From NCBI GenBank assembly GCA_015494295.1, contig WGBO01000071.1, positions 1 to 64,000 of the forward strand: 64,000 nt of DNA. The letters are read 5' to 3'. The notes below the pieces were generated by a model. That model was given only the letters and a program-made list of their open reading frames with translations, had not been told where the DNA came from and searched no databases. Positions within the stretch are counted from its first letter, which is position 1. Each line of letters opens with the position of its first letter. Positions 35,722 to 46,013 of this stretch are shown in pieces. The position numbers were made by a program, and so were the translations under genes. The stretch is from Gammaproteobacteria bacterium (GTDB lineage Bacteria; Pseudomonadota; Gammaproteobacteria; DSM-19610).

Positions 35722-36878
35722 TCGTTCCTGTCGCGACCCTTGGCGTACTCGGCGGCGGCCAGCTCGGCCGCATGTTCACCCTCGCCGCGCACCGCATGGG
35801 CTACCGTGTGTGGGTGCTGGACCCGGACCCGGCCAGCCCCGCCGGCAGCATGGCCGACCGCCACCTGCAGGCGGCCTACGACGACACGGCCGCGCTGGAG
35901 GAAATGGCAGAGGCCTGCGCCGCCATCACCACGGAGTTCGAGAATGTGCCGGCCGAAACGCTGGAATTCCTGGAATCCCGGGTGCCGGTGCGCCCCGGCT
36001 CGAAGGCCGTTGCCATCGCCCGCGACCGCATTCTGGAAAAGACCTTCATCCGCGATCTCGGCCTGCCGACGGCGGCCTTCTTCGCGATCAACTCAGCCGC
36101 CGATCTGGCGCCGGCCTGCGAGGCGCTGACCATGCCGGCGCTGCTCAAGACATCCCAGTTCGGGTACGACGGCAAGGGCCAGATCGGCGTCGACAACCTC
36201 GAACAGGCGCGCCTGGCCTTCGCCGACCTGAACGAGGTGCCGTGCGTGCTGGAAGAATGCGTGCTGCTCGACCATGAACTCTCGGTCATCCTGGCGCGCG
36301 GCGTCGGTGGCCACACCGAGGTCTATCCCATTGGCGAGAACGTGCACGTCAACGGTATCCTCGACACTACCCGTGTCCCCGGCCGCGTGCCGGACGAGGT
36401 GGCGCAGCAGGCCCGCGACATGGCCGCGAAACTGGCCGCCGCCATGGACTATGTGGGCGTGCTGGCGGTGGAGTTCTTCATCACCGAAGACGGCCGCCTG
36501 CTGATCAACGAAATGGCGCCGCGTCCGCACAACAGCGGCCACTACACCATCGACGCCTGCCTGACCTCGCAGTTCGAGCAACAGGTGCGGACGATGTGCG
36601 GCCTGCCGCCGGGCTCGACACGGCTGCTGTCGCCGGCGGTGATGGTCAACCTGCTCGGCAACCTGTGGCTGAAAGGCACGCCGCGCTGGCAATACCTGCT
36701 CGCGGAAGGGCACACCTGCCTGCATCTGTACGGCAAGGAAGAAGCCCGCGAAGGCCGCAAGATGGGGCATTACACCAGCCTGGCGGAAGACCCGAAGCAG
36801 GCCATGCTGATCGCCGAGCGGGTGCGCGCGGCCATCGACCCGGCCGCCCCCGACGACGAGTACGAGCGCGACGACTAG
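35718..36878 (+). CDS. purK: 5-(carboxyamino)imidazole ribonucleotide synthase PurK
   Basis: ATP-grasp enzyme of 386 residues making N5-CAIR from AIR, bicarbonate and ATP for PurE. It has the N-terminal [50 protein letters not shown] (ATP-grasp loop), [12 protein letters not shown], and [18 protein letters not shown] with metal-binding residues. It overlaps purE by 4 nt, and its stop overlaps the cbbR stop by 4 nt on the other strand. Confidence 0.96.
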   Translation: MIVPVATLGVLGGGQLGRMFTLAAHRMGYRVWVLDPDPASPAGSMADRHLQAAYDDTAALEEMAEACAAITTEFENVPAETLEFLESRVPVRPGSKAVAIARDRILEKTFIRDLGLPTAAFFAINSAADLAPACEALTMPALLKTSQFGYDGKGQIGVDNLEQARLAFADLNEVPCVLEECVLLDHELSVILARGVGGHTEVYPIGENVHVNGILDTTRVPGRVPDEVAQQARDMAAKLAAAMDYVGVLAVEFFITEDGRLLINEMAPRPHNSGHYTIDACLTSQFEQQVRTMCGLPPGSTRLLSPAVMVNLLGNLWLKGTPRWQYLLAEGHTCLHLYGKEEAREGRKMGHYTSLAEDPKQAMLIAERVRAAIDPAAPDDEYERDD

Positions 36879-37789
36879 TCGAGGGTCGGCAGGTCCAGGA
36901 TCTCGCCGGCCTCGTCCTTCACGAACGCACGGAAACTCCGCGCCACCGCGGACAGGCGCTTGCCGGAACGGTGCATGACGTACCAGTTGCGGATGATCGG
37001 CAGCTCGTTCACGTCCAGAATCACCAGGCGCCGCAGCGCCAGTTCCATTTCCAGGGTATGCAGGGACAACAGCCCCAGACCCAGGCCGGCCTGCACGCCC
37101 TGCTTGATGGATTCCGAACTGCTCATCTCCATGGTGGAGGACAGGGACACCCCCTGTTCGTGGAAGAAACGTTCGGTGGCGGAGCGCGTGCCGGAGCCGC
37201 GTTCGCGGATCAGGAAGGTTTCGTCCTGCAGGCGCGACAGCGGGATGGCGCTTTCGCCCGCCAGCGCGTGACCGGGCGCGGCGATGGCGACCAGCGGGTT
37301 CTCCATGAACACCTCGGCCTCCACCTCGATACGCGCCGGCGGCTTGCCCATGATGACGAGGTCGGTGACGTTGTCCTCGAGCGCCTCCAGCAGGCCCTCG
37401 CGGTTGGTGACGTCCAGACTGACCTGCACGCCGGGGAAACGGCGGCAGAATTCGGCCAGCAGTTGCGGCACGAAATAGTTGGCGGTACTGGCGACGGCAA
37501 TGTGCAGGTGGCCGCGCTTGAGGCCGCGCAACTCGTCGAACACCACCCGCGCCTCTTCCAGTGTCGCCAGCACGCCGCGCGCGTAGACTTCCATCTCGCG
37601 CCCGGCCTCGGTAAGAAAGATCCGCTTGCCCACCTGCTCGAACAGGGGCAGGCCCGCGACTTCCTCAAGCTGCTTGACCTGCATGGAAACGGCCGGCTGC
37701 GTCAGGTGCAGATCCTCGGCAGCGCGGGTAAAACTCAGATGGCGGGCAACCGCCTCGAAAATCCTCAGCTGGCGCAGGGTGATGTTCAC
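36875..37789 (-). CDS. cbbR: LysR-type regulator CbbR
   Basis: Transcription factor of 304 residues. The N-terminal winged helix-turn-helix includes RQLRIFEAVARHLSFTRAAEDLHLTQPAVSMQVKQLE, followed by a periplasmic-binding-like effector domain (FLIRERGSGTRSATERFF, EMSSSESIKQGVQAGLGL) typical of CbbR. It should activate the Calvin-cycle genes at 39965-44562 in response to metabolites. It is transcribed in the same direction as sqr and the cbb genes. A palindrome just upstream of its start fits an autoregulatory site. Confidence 0.92.
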   Translation of the reverse strand: MNITLRQLRIFEAVARHLSFTRAAEDLHLTQPAVSMQVKQLEEVAGLPLFEQVGKRIFLTEAGREMEVYARGVLATLEEARVVFDELRGLKRGHLHIAVASTANYFVPQLLAEFCRRFPGVQVSLDVTNREGLLEALEDNVTDLVIMGKPPARIEVEAEVFMENPLVAIAAPGHALAGESAIPLSRLQDETFLIRERGSGTRSATERFFHEQGVSLSSTMEMSSSESIKQGVQAGLGLGLLSLHTLEMELALRRLVILDVNELPIIRNWYVMHRSGKRLSAVARSFRAFVKDEAGEILDLPTLD

Positions 37790-37821
37790 GGGCCAAAAAC
37801 CTTATGCGCCCAGGCGCAACG

Positions 37822-37836
37822 ATAAGGGATGCTTAT
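37822..37836. promoter_or_regulatory. Probable CbbR operator at cbbR
   Basis: ATAAGGGATGCTTAT: ATAAG/CTTAT arms with a 5-nt spacer, containing the LysR-type T-N11-A core. It lies 33 nt upstream of the cbbR ATG. The same arms occur upstream of cbbM at 44696-44711. Confidence 0.6.
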
Positions 37837-37871
37837 TCTAGCACCCCCTGGCTCCCGCGCCAGTCAGCCCC

Positions 37872-39167
<1,296 letters not shown>

Positions 39168-39324
39168 TCATCGAGTCGCAGCGAAACACTGCGTGAACAC
39201 ATCCATGTACATGCCGAAAAAGGGGCACAAGAAATACATGCACAACACCTGTCTTCAGGCGCCGTGTCGTTGTAAGGATAGCGTCCGCCCAGTGTAACGC
39301 AACGCCGGAACGGCGGCTAAATGG

Positions 39325-39954
39325 TCATTTGTCCATTTTGGCGACCGGCATCGCTTCCGGCAAACGACGACTGTTATGGAACTCCAGCCGCACGCCCTGC
39401 GCACCGTGGCGGAAGCGTGTCAGTCCTGCATTGTCGATGCGCGCGCGGTACCAACCGACCGCTTCGGCGCCCAGCACCGAACCCAGCGCCGCGCGGATCA
39501 CACCCGCGTGCGCAACCACCAGCAAGTGTTGACCCGCCCAGGTCTCCCACAGTTCCCCGAGCGCCCGCCCAACACGTTCGCCAAAGGCATCGAGCGGCTC
39601 GGCTCCGGGCGGGCGGCAGTTGACGGGGTCCTGGTGGAAGGCGTGATATTCATCCGGGTTTTCAGCCTGCAGGTCGTCCGGCGCGCGCCCTTCCCAGGTT
39701 CCGAAACCGACCTCGCGAAAGCGCGTATCCACCCGCACCGGCAATCGGTGGCGCGCACCCAGCCAGTCCGCGAACTCACGGCAGCGAACCAGGGGAGAGG
39801 TGACGATGGCATCCCAGGGACAGGCGTCGCCCAGCGCCGCCCGCATTTGCGCGCGGCCCTTTTCGGTCAGCGGGTCGTCTATTCCGTGCCCACGATAACG
39901 TCGCCCGCCGACCGGTTCGCCATGACGGAGAAAATCGATCAGCGTGTCGGCCAT
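39325..39954 (-). CDS. Histidine phosphatase family protein
   Basis: 209 residues with the phosphohistidine RHG motif (DFLRHGEPVGGRRYRG at 8-23), SPLVRCREFADWL, REVGFGTWEG and the second catalytic His in VVAHAGVIRAALG. It resembles alpha-ribazole/sugar phosphatases of the CobC-like branch, but the substrate cannot be read from sequence. It ends the cbbM-cbbQ-cbbO gene run, 10 nt after cbbO, so it may help remove an inhibitory sugar phosphate from RuBisCO (inference). Confidence 0.87.
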   Translation of the reverse strand: MADTLIDFLRHGEPVGGRRYRGHGIDDPLTEKGRAQMRAALGDACPWDAIVTSPLVRCREFADWLGARHRLPVRVDTRFREVGFGTWEGRAPDDLQAENPDEYHAFHQDPVNCRPPGAEPLDAFGERVGRALGELWETWAGQHLLVVAHAGVIRAALGSVLGAEAVGWYRARIDNAGLTRFRHGAQGVRLEFHNSRRLPEAMPVAKMDK

Positions 39955-39964
39955 GGCGGCAATC

Positions 39965-42217
39965 CTATCGGGTCAGGCTCAGAAACAGTTGCGGCAATTT
40001 CTCGGGCAGGCGCTCGACGCGGTCGATGACCGTGAACTGCTTGCCAAAAATGTCGCCCACGTAGTCGTCGGCGTGTGGGTCGAGGTTGATACAGTACGTA
40101 TAGATGCCTTCCGCGTCCAGTTCCTGCACCGCCTTGCGGGCGTCGTGGATCAGTGCCTTCGGGTCCGGCTCGTCGATGTCGGCCGGCTCGCCGTCGGTGA
40201 GCACCAGCAACAGTTTCTTGTCGGCCTTGCGGGCGCCAAGGTAATGGCCGGCGTGGCGCAGGGCGGCGCCCATGCGCGTCGAGTATCCCGCGCGGATGGC
40301 GGCCAGCCGCCCCTTCACCTCGTCGCCCCAGTGTTCGCTGAACCCCTTGATGTGCTGGTAGCGCACCTCGTGGCGGGTGTTGGAGGAAAAGCCGGCAATG
40401 GCGAACTCGTCGCCCAGCGTCTCGATCGCCCAGCCCAGCAGGGCCACCGCCTCCTGGCTGAGTTCGAGGATGCTCTTGTCGCAGCCCTCCGGTACCTGGT
40501 TGATGGATTCCGACAGGTCGATCAGCAATGTCACGGCGATATCGCGCCCGTCGGTGCGATGACTCATGTTGATGCGCGGATCCGGGTTGCTGCCGGCCTT
40601 GAAATCGATCAGCGAACGGATGGCAACGTCCAGGTCCAGTTCGCTGCCTTCTTCCTGGTAACGCACACGCACCGTCTGCTGCGGCTTGAGCAGGTCCATG
40701 ATCTGCTTGAGGCGTTTGGCCAGCGCACTGTGACGCGCCAGCAGCGCGTCGATGAAGGCCGGATCGCCCGGCGGATGCAGGCTCTCGTAAAGACTCACCC
40801 AGTTGGGGCGGAAGGTCTTGCTGCGGTAGTCCCACTCCGGGTAGTGGCGCGGCGGCAGACCGTCGATCTCCTGCTCCGACTCCGGCCTGCGTTCTTCCTG
40901 GAACATTTCCTCCTCGTCGCCTTCCTCGATGAAACGCCACATGTGACGGTTGTCGTCGCGGTAGTCGACTTCGGTATCCTCGAAGTGAATGTTCGGCGAC
41001 ATGTCCGCCGGCCGGCGGGTACGGGCGATATAGGAAATGGCCAACGCCGCCACGTCCTTCGTCGCGTGGTCGTCGCGCGCCATCAACGCGTGGAACTGTT
41101 GCAGGAAATCCAGCAGGTCCGGATCGGCATAGCCGTGGCCGGGGTCCAGCGCCGCGCGCGAAAACATGGCCAGGCGGTGGCGGATACAGGATTCCGTTTC
41201 CGGGTCGCAACCGTCCTCGGCCGGCACCGGATGGAGGGCGAGAAAAATGCGCCGCAGCCCCGGATAGACCGCCATGGCCATCAGGTCCACGCGGCAGTCC
41301 TCGAAGAACTCGATGGCGACGCGCTGGAAGGGACTGTAATTGTCGGCGATCTGCGGTGTGGTCCAGCGCTTGTGCGCCGCAATATGCGCCAGCAGCGCAC
41401 GGTAACGGTCGATGCCGCTGATACCGTTGCGATCGTCGTACACATCCGGCACGCGGATACCCAGTGCGTCGTAATAAGGCACCGGCTTGCGCAGCTCGTC
41501 GAAGGCGCTGGAATAGGGAACGAAGTGTTCCTTTTCACGCCACAGGGCGCGCATGTACAGGTCGAGCTTGCGCTCGTTGTCGGCGAACAGGGTGCCGTGC
41601 CGTTCGCGTTGCATGACCGCGCGGCTGTCGGCGCTCTGCAGGCCGAAGTAGTCGCGCTGGCGCTCGGGATGGTCGCCATAGTAGCGCAGGCCGTACTCGG
41701 CCCAGTTGCGGATCCCCCGCAGCGACAGCGTATTGAGCAACTGCGGCATGCGCTCCAGCATCACCGGCAGGCCGGGACTGGGAATCGTGGTATGGAAGCC
41801 GTGGATGGAGCCGGTGGTGCGTTCCATGAAATCGAGGATGAAATCCACCCAGGCGCGCAGCAGATCCGCGCTGCCAAGGCGACGCACCGCCTCGGCCACG
41901 GTCTGCAGGAACGGCAGGATGGCCTTTCCGTTGGGGCTGCGCGACATCTTCCATACCGTCTGCGAGATCAACTCCAGGGTGTCCTCGCCCAGTTGCGCGG
42001 CGACCTCCGGCATCTCCTCCAGGTACACCAGAACCGGCTCGAAGCCACGGCCGATCATGCACACCAGCGAGGCGCCTTCCAGGTAGGCCTTGATGCCCGC
42101 GTCGGAGAGCAGCGCCGACGCCTCCTCCATGCAATCGGCGAACACATGGTCGAGCTGTTCGAAATTGCAGGTCAGTTGCGCACGCCACGCCTCGAGCTGT
42201 TCGTCACTCATCGCCAT
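39965..42217 (-). CDS. cbbO: RuBisCO activase adaptor CbbO (von Willebrand factor A domain)
   Basis: 750-residue partner of the AAA+ CbbQ; the CbbQO complex removes inhibitory sugar phosphates from RuBisCO. A helical N-terminal region of about 500 residues leads to a C-terminal VWA domain with the MIDAS motif DLSES near 565 (LLIDLSESINQVPEG), STRMGAALRHAG and LVLTDGEPADIDEPD. CbbO and NorD look alike, but the setting after cbbM and cbbQ supports CbbO. MAMSDEQ or MSDEQ (42211) may be the true start. cbbQ ends 23 nt upstream. Confidence 0.94.
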   Translation of the reverse strand: MAMSDEQLEAWRAQLTCNFEQLDHVFADCMEEASALLSDAGIKAYLEGASLVCMIGRGFEPVLVYLEEMPEVAAQLGEDTLELISQTVWKMSRSPNGKAILPFLQTVAEAVRRLGSADLLRAWVDFILDFMERTTGSIHGFHTTIPSPGLPVMLERMPQLLNTLSLRGIRNWAEYGLRYYGDHPERQRDYFGLQSADSRAVMQRERHGTLFADNERKLDLYMRALWREKEHFVPYSSAFDELRKPVPYYDALGIRVPDVYDDRNGISGIDRYRALLAHIAAHKRWTTPQIADNYSPFQRVAIEFFEDCRVDLMAMAVYPGLRRIFLALHPVPAEDGCDPETESCIRHRLAMFSRAALDPGHGYADPDLLDFLQQFHALMARDDHATKDVAALAISYIARTRRPADMSPNIHFEDTEVDYRDDNRHMWRFIEEGDEEEMFQEERRPESEQEIDGLPPRHYPEWDYRSKTFRPNWVSLYESLHPPGDPAFIDALLARHSALAKRLKQIMDLLKPQQTVRVRYQEEGSELDLDVAIRSLIDFKAGSNPDPRINMSHRTDGRDIAVTLLIDLSESINQVPEGCDKSILELSQEAVALLGWAIETLGDEFAIAGFSSNTRHEVRYQHIKGFSEHWGDEVKGRLAAIRAGYSTRMGAALRHAGHYLGARKADKKLLLVLTDGEPADIDEPDPKALIHDARKAVQELDAEGIYTYCINLDPHADDYVGDIFGKQFTVIDRVERLPEKLPQLFLSLTR

Positions 42218-42240
42218 GCCGGGATTGCCCTTGCCGGAAC

Positions 42241-43050
42241 TCAGGCGAACACAGCGTCGATGGCGTGATGCAGGGTCGAACGGATATCGACGTCGTCGGT
42301 GATCGGGTCCACCAGCGCCATGCGGCAGGCCGAATTGGGGCCGATCCCACGTTTGATCAGCCGCGCCGCGTACACCAGCAGCCGCGTGGAGATCCCCTCG
42401 TCGAGACCGTGGCCCTTGAGGTTGCGCGCGGTTTCACCGATCTTCACCAGATTTTCGGCAACAGACGCGTCGATACCGGTTTCCTTCACCAGGATGTCGA
42501 TCTCGACCTCGGCGGGCGCATAGTCGAAGTGCATGGCGGAAAAGCGCTGCTTGGTCGATTGCTTGAGATCCTTCATCAGGCTCTGGTAGCCGGGGTTGTA
42601 GGAAATCACCAGCTGGAAGTCGGGGTGTGCGTTGACCACCTCGCCCTTCTTGTCCAGCGGCAGCTGGCGGCGGTGGTCGGTCAGCGGGTGGATGACCACC
42701 GTGGTGTCCTGACGCGCCTCCACCACCTCGTCGAGGTAGCAGATGGCGCCGATACGCGCGGCGGTGGTCAATGGGCCGTCCATCCAGCGGGTGCCACCGG
42801 CGTCCAGCAGGTAACGCCCCACCAGGTCGGAGGCGGTCATGTCCTCATTGCAGGCCACGGTAATCAGCGGGCGGTCGAGTTTCCACGCCATGTGCTCGAC
42901 GAAGCGCGATTTGCCACAGCCGGTCGGCCCCTTGAGCATCACTGGCAGGCGTTCCGCGTAGGCCGCCTCGTACAACGCGACCTCGTCGCCCTGCGCTTCA
43001 TAGAAAGGCTGCTCACCAATGCGGTACTGGTCGATATCGATGTCTGTCAT
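42241..43050 (-). CDS. cbbQ: RuBisCO activase AAA+ subunit CbbQ
   Basis: MoxR-type AAA+ ATPase of 269 residues. Walker A GPTGCGKS is at 41-48, Walker B-like AICYLDEV near 102-109, and [11 protein letters not shown] (sensor region) and [13 protein letters not shown] follow. It forms the ATP-driven hexamer of the CbbQO activase. The start at 43050 is preceded by GGAAACAG; the upstream frame runs into a cbbM-side terminator. It follows cbbM in the same direction, with the terminator between them, so read-through or its own promoter is needed. Confidence 0.94.
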   Translation of the reverse strand: MTDIDIDQYRIGEQPFYEAQGDEVALYEAAYAERLPVMLKGPTGCGKSRFVEHMAWKLDRPLITVACNEDMTASDLVGRYLLDAGGTRWMDGPLTTAARIGAICYLDEVVEARQDTTVVIHPLTDHRRQLPLDKKGEVVNAHPDFQLVISYNPGYQSLMKDLKQSTKQRFSAMHFDYAPAEVEIDILVKETGIDASVAENLVKIGETARNLKGHGLDEGISTRLLVYAARLIKRGIGPNSACRMALVDPITDDVDIRSTLHHAIDAVFA

Positions 43051-43120
43051 GGCGCTGTTTCCATCCTGAAGGTATGCGTGCCGCCGGACGGGCGTGCGAC
43101 CCGGCACGACGGCTGATAAA

Positions 43121-43144
43121 AAAGCCCCCGCAAGCGGGGGCTTT
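43121..43144 (-). terminator. Terminator between cbbM and cbbQ
   Basis: Stem AAAGCCCCCGC/GCGGGGGCTTT with a 2-nt AA loop; on the minus strand it is followed by TTTT. It would end most cbbM transcripts and leave lower cbbQO expression by read-through. Confidence 0.8.
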
Positions 43145-43167
43145 GTCGTCGGCTCGTGCGAACGCCC

Positions 43168-44562
43168 TTACTTGTGGGACGCCGCGCTGCCCAGCTTCTC
43201 GCGCCAGCCGGGGAACAGCTGGTCGGCGTCGCCCGGGAAGGACTCGAAAGCACGCGCGAATTCCTTGTGCTCCTTCGCAAACTCGATCGGGTCCGCGCCT
43301 TCCTTCCAGCACTCGTAGGCCTGGCGCAGCGAGATGGCGCCGGCGGCCGGGCTGTCGATGTGGCCATAGGAACCACCACCGGCGGTATTGATCACGTTGC
43401 CGTGCCCCAGGTTCTCGAAGAAACCGGGCAGGCGCAGCGCGTTCATGCCACCGGAGATGATCGGGGTGGTCGGCTTCATGCCGTACCACTTCTGGTTGTA
43501 GACCGGGCCCTGGTACTCGTCGCGCTCGATGATGTAGGCAATGGCGCGATCATCCTTGTCGCCTTCCATCTTGCCGTAGCCCATGGTGCCGACATGGATA
43601 CCGGAGGCACCCTGCAGGCGCGACATCTTGGCCAGCACGTAGGCGGTATAACCGCGCTTGGCGGACGGCGAGGTGATCATGCCGTGACCGGCGCGATGGT
43701 AGTGCAGGTACTGGTTGGGGTACTGGCGACGGGCCGTGGTGATCATGCCCGGCCCACCGACGAAACCATCGACCAGGAAGGCGACGTGGTCGGCGAATTC
43801 ACCGAAGGTTTCCAGCACGTAGTCCGCGCGCGCGCACATTTCGAAGTGATCGTCGGCGGTGATATTCGCGGAGAACAGCTTGGCCTCGCCGGTTTCGTCC
43901 TGGGCGCGACGCATGGCGTCGGCGACCAGCGGCATAACCTTTTTCATTGGCGCGAACACCTGGTTGCCCTGCGGCTCGTCGTTCTTGATGAAGTCACCGC
44001 CCAGCCAGAACTGGTAGGCCGCTTCCGCGAACGGCTCGGGACGCAGGCCCAGCTTCGGCTTGATGATGGTGCCGGCAATGTAACCGCCATCCTTGATCGG
44101 GCGGCCGAGGATGCGCCACATGTCGCTGATGTCCTTGGCCGGACCATCGAACAGCTCGATGGCGCGCTTGGGCATGAAGAAGTCGATCATCTTGGCGTGC
44201 TCGATGTCGCCCATGCCCTGGTTGTTGCCGATCGCCAGGGTCAGGAAGGAAACCAGCATCATGCGGCCGTCGGTGACATTGCGATCGAACAGTTCGATCG
44301 GGTAGGCAATGCGCATGTCCTCGGTGGCTTCGTCGATGTGGTAGACCAGCGCGTCGACACCCTTGGTGAAATCGTCGGTGGTGCAGACCTCGACGTTGGT
44401 GCCTGTGGAGGACTCGGCGGCGAAGTGGGCAGCGGCTTCGAGATAACCGTGGCCGGCCTTCGGCTTCATCTTGTAGGCGACAAGAATATGCTTGCCACCG
44501 GCAATCAGGTCTTCTTCTTTCAGACTCAGGTCCGAATAACGGGCGGATTGATCAAGTGCCAT
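43168..44562 (-). CDS. cbbM: Ribulose-1,5-bisphosphate carboxylase, form II (CbbM)
   Basis: Homodimeric form II RuBisCO, the CO2-fixing enzyme. It has 464 residues with [14 protein letters not shown] at 52-65, [12 protein letters not shown] with catalytic Lys168, [14 protein letters not shown] with the carbamylated Lys193 and metal-binding Asp194-Glu195, and [28 protein letters not shown] near the C-terminus binds phosphate. The start [12 protein letters not shown] at 44562 matches form II homologues and has GAGGAAA upstream. It heads the cbbM-cbbQ-cbbO run. Form II suggests use at low O2 or high CO2. Confidence 0.97.
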   Translation of the reverse strand: MALDQSARYSDLSLKEEDLIAGGKHILVAYKMKPKAGHGYLEAAAHFAAESSTGTNVEVCTTDDFTKGVDALVYHIDEATEDMRIAYPIELFDRNVTDGRMMLVSFLTLAIGNNQGMGDIEHAKMIDFFMPKRAIELFDGPAKDISDMWRILGRPIKDGGYIAGTIIKPKLGLRPEPFAEAAYQFWLGGDFIKNDEPQGNQVFAPMKKVMPLVADAMRRAQDETGEAKLFSANITADDHFEMCARADYVLETFGEFADHVAFLVDGFVGGPGMITTARRQYPNQYLHYHRAGHGMITSPSAKRGYTAYVLAKMSRLQGASGIHVGTMGYGKMEGDKDDRAIAYIIERDEYQGPVYNQKWYGMKPTTPIISGGMNALRLPGFFENLGHGNVINTAGGGSYGHIDSPAAGAISLRQAYECWKEGADPIEFAKEHKEFARAFESFPGDADQLFPGWREKLGSAASHK

Positions 44563-44668
44563 GCTGCTTTCCTCTGGTTTGTGCGGGTACGGCGACAACC
44601 GGAAAACGCCGGCCCAGCGCATACCCTTGATAAAAGAGGGGGCAACTCTAGCAGCAAACGATAATAAC

Positions 44669-44683
44669 TATAATTCATTTATA
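44669..44683. promoter_or_regulatory. Second palindrome in the cbbM promoter
   Basis: TATAA-TTCAT-TTATA, a perfect 5-bp inverted repeat with a 5-nt spacer. It lies about 27 bp from the ATAAG/CTTAT site on the cbbM side, as expected for a LysR activation subsite next to a recognition site. Confidence 0.4.
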
Positions 44684-44694
44684 TTGATACGAAC

Positions 44695-44712
44695 CATAAG
44701 CAAAGACTTATG
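44695..44712. promoter_or_regulatory. Probable CbbR operator at cbbM
   Basis: CATAAG-CAAAGA-CTTATG, a perfect palindrome with a 6-nt spacer, centred about 141 bp upstream of the cbbM ATG. The arms are the same as those of the site before cbbR. Confidence 0.6.
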
Positions 44713-44829
44713 TCTTAACGGAACCTGAACAACTCCCTCATCAAAAAAGGGGGCGCAGCCATTTCCGCGAGGGCGGGCACCATAAACAACAAAGGGAACG
44801 GAGGCATTTTTCGGGAGCGGGCACAAAAA

Positions 44830-44862
44830 AACCGCGGCGCCGGAAAAAACGCCGCGGTTCTG
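44830..44862 (-). terminator. Terminator of the YkgJ-family gene
   Basis: Stem AACCGCGGCG/CGCCGCGGTT with a loop of about 10 nt; on the minus strand it is followed by a run of T. It lies 27 nt after the stop of the YkgJ-family gene. Confidence 0.8.
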
Positions 44863-44888
44863 TAGTGCCTGGACAGGCCCTGCGGGAA

Positions 44889-45767
44889 CTAGCTGTCCGC
44901 GGCGTCTTCCTCGCCAAGCTCCTCGCGCAGACGCTGCACTTCCTGACGGCGCTTGAGGTGTTTCTCGAGCGCATCGTCATGACGCGGGATGCTTTCCTCG
45001 CCGAACATGACCTGCCGCACGAAACGATCGGAGAATTTCATCAACGCCATGTCATCCTCGTACAGCTCATTCAACTCCGCCTCGCTGAGCTTGAAGGTGC
45101 CCTGAAAACCCTCGCTGCGCACGAACTCCCGGAACCGGTCCAGATCGTAACAGGCCATGAAGAACAGGCGGCGGCTGGCCAGCGAGGGCTGGCCGATGGC
45201 CGGGCCGGCGGACTTCATTTTCAGCACCAGCTGGCGCCAGGGGTGGCCGTGCTCGTCGTATTCCTCCAGACCCTGCTCCTCGCGGTAATCCTTGATGGTG
45301 ATTTCGCGCTCTTCCTGGTGGCCCTTGCAGTGATCTTCCTTCACCAGCGCCCACGAAGCGCGGTCAAAGTTCTCGTCGGCACGACGCAGCGACAACAGGC
45401 CGACCGGGTAGTAACGACACGCGGTGGGGCGATCCTCGTACACGCTGCAACCCTCCTCGGTCATGAACTGGCAGGCCGTGCTGCCTTCCCTTGGCAGCAG
45501 CTTGACGCCGGCGATGCTGCCCTTGTTGAACTCGAAGGGAATGGTGTACTGCTTGAGAAACTCCGTCGACGTCATCCCGAGGCGCTGCTTGAGACGCAGG
45601 ATATCGTAAGGGGTCAGCGTGATATCGATGGAGCTGCAACAGGCATTGAAGCATTCGATGCCCTTGTAACAACGGAATTTGATAACGTGATTTTCGTCGA
45701 AGGTTTCCGGTGCAACCGGACTTGCTTCGAACGGAGACTCCTCGATATTGATATCGACATCAGCCAT
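44889..45767 (-). CDS. YkgJ family cysteine-cluster protein
   Basis: 292-residue soluble protein with the zinc/iron-chelating YkgJ pattern. The first cluster is Cys33, 39, 43 and 44 (CYKGIECFNACC); the second group is Cys99, 107 and 117 (ACQFMTEEGCSVYEDRPTACRYYP). The C-terminal half is charged and helical, ending in a coiled-coil-like segment rich in Arg and Glu. Function is unproved; a metal site is likely. It follows the apr genes on the same strand, but a terminator-like hairpin separates them. Confidence 0.86.
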   Translation of the reverse strand: MADVDINIEESPFEASPVAPETFDENHVIKFRCYKGIECFNACCSSIDITLTPYDILRLKQRLGMTSTEFLKQYTIPFEFNKGSIAGVKLLPREGSTACQFMTEEGCSVYEDRPTACRYYPVGLLSLRRADENFDRASWALVKEDHCKGHQEEREITIKDYREEQGLEEYDEHGHPWRQLVLKMKSAGPAIGQPSLASRRLFFMACYDLDRFREFVRSEGFQGTFKLSEAELNELYEDDMALMKFSDRFVRQVMFGEESIPRHDDALEKHLKRRQEVQRLREELGEEDAADS

Positions 45768-45963
45768 GACTTGATTACCTCTGAAAATTGACGCGCCGGG
45801 CCCGCTAGGATAACACGTCCGGGGTTTGGAGGTTTAAACACAGGGGCAAGGGTTAATGGCGCATGCCGCCAGGCACCCGGGCGCTCCGGATTTCAATCGA
45901 GCCGGACCCCATTGAAAGCCATTGAACCCTTTTTTCGCCCTGGTGGCTCAAACAAGAAAGGCC

Positions 45964-45993
45964 CGCGCATTTTCATGCGCGGGCCTTGAAGGT
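45964..45993 (-). terminator. Terminator after aprA
   Basis: Perfect 13-bp stem AAGGCCCGCGCAT/ATGCGCGGGCCTT with loop TTTC, 21 nt after the aprA stop. The T-tract on the minus strand is short (TTTCTTG). Confidence 0.75.
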
Positions 45994-46013
45994 ACGACTG
46001 ACTGTTCAGTGAC

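Larger units (their letters stand above)
44563..44888. other. cbbM upstream region with degraded dispersed repeats
   Basis: A 326-bp gap. It holds, from the cbbM side, an AT-rich promoter stretch (44655-44712) with two palindromes, then two G-rich repeat-like segments: AAAAAAGGGGG near 44743 and AAAGGGAACGGAGGC at 44791-44805. The terminator of the YkgJ gene lies near 44830-44862. No gene was seen. Confidence 0.5.

Noticed and set aside
39944..42268. 774-codon plus-strand frame opposite cbbO
   Set aside because: Complete antisense shadow of cbbO; no family features.
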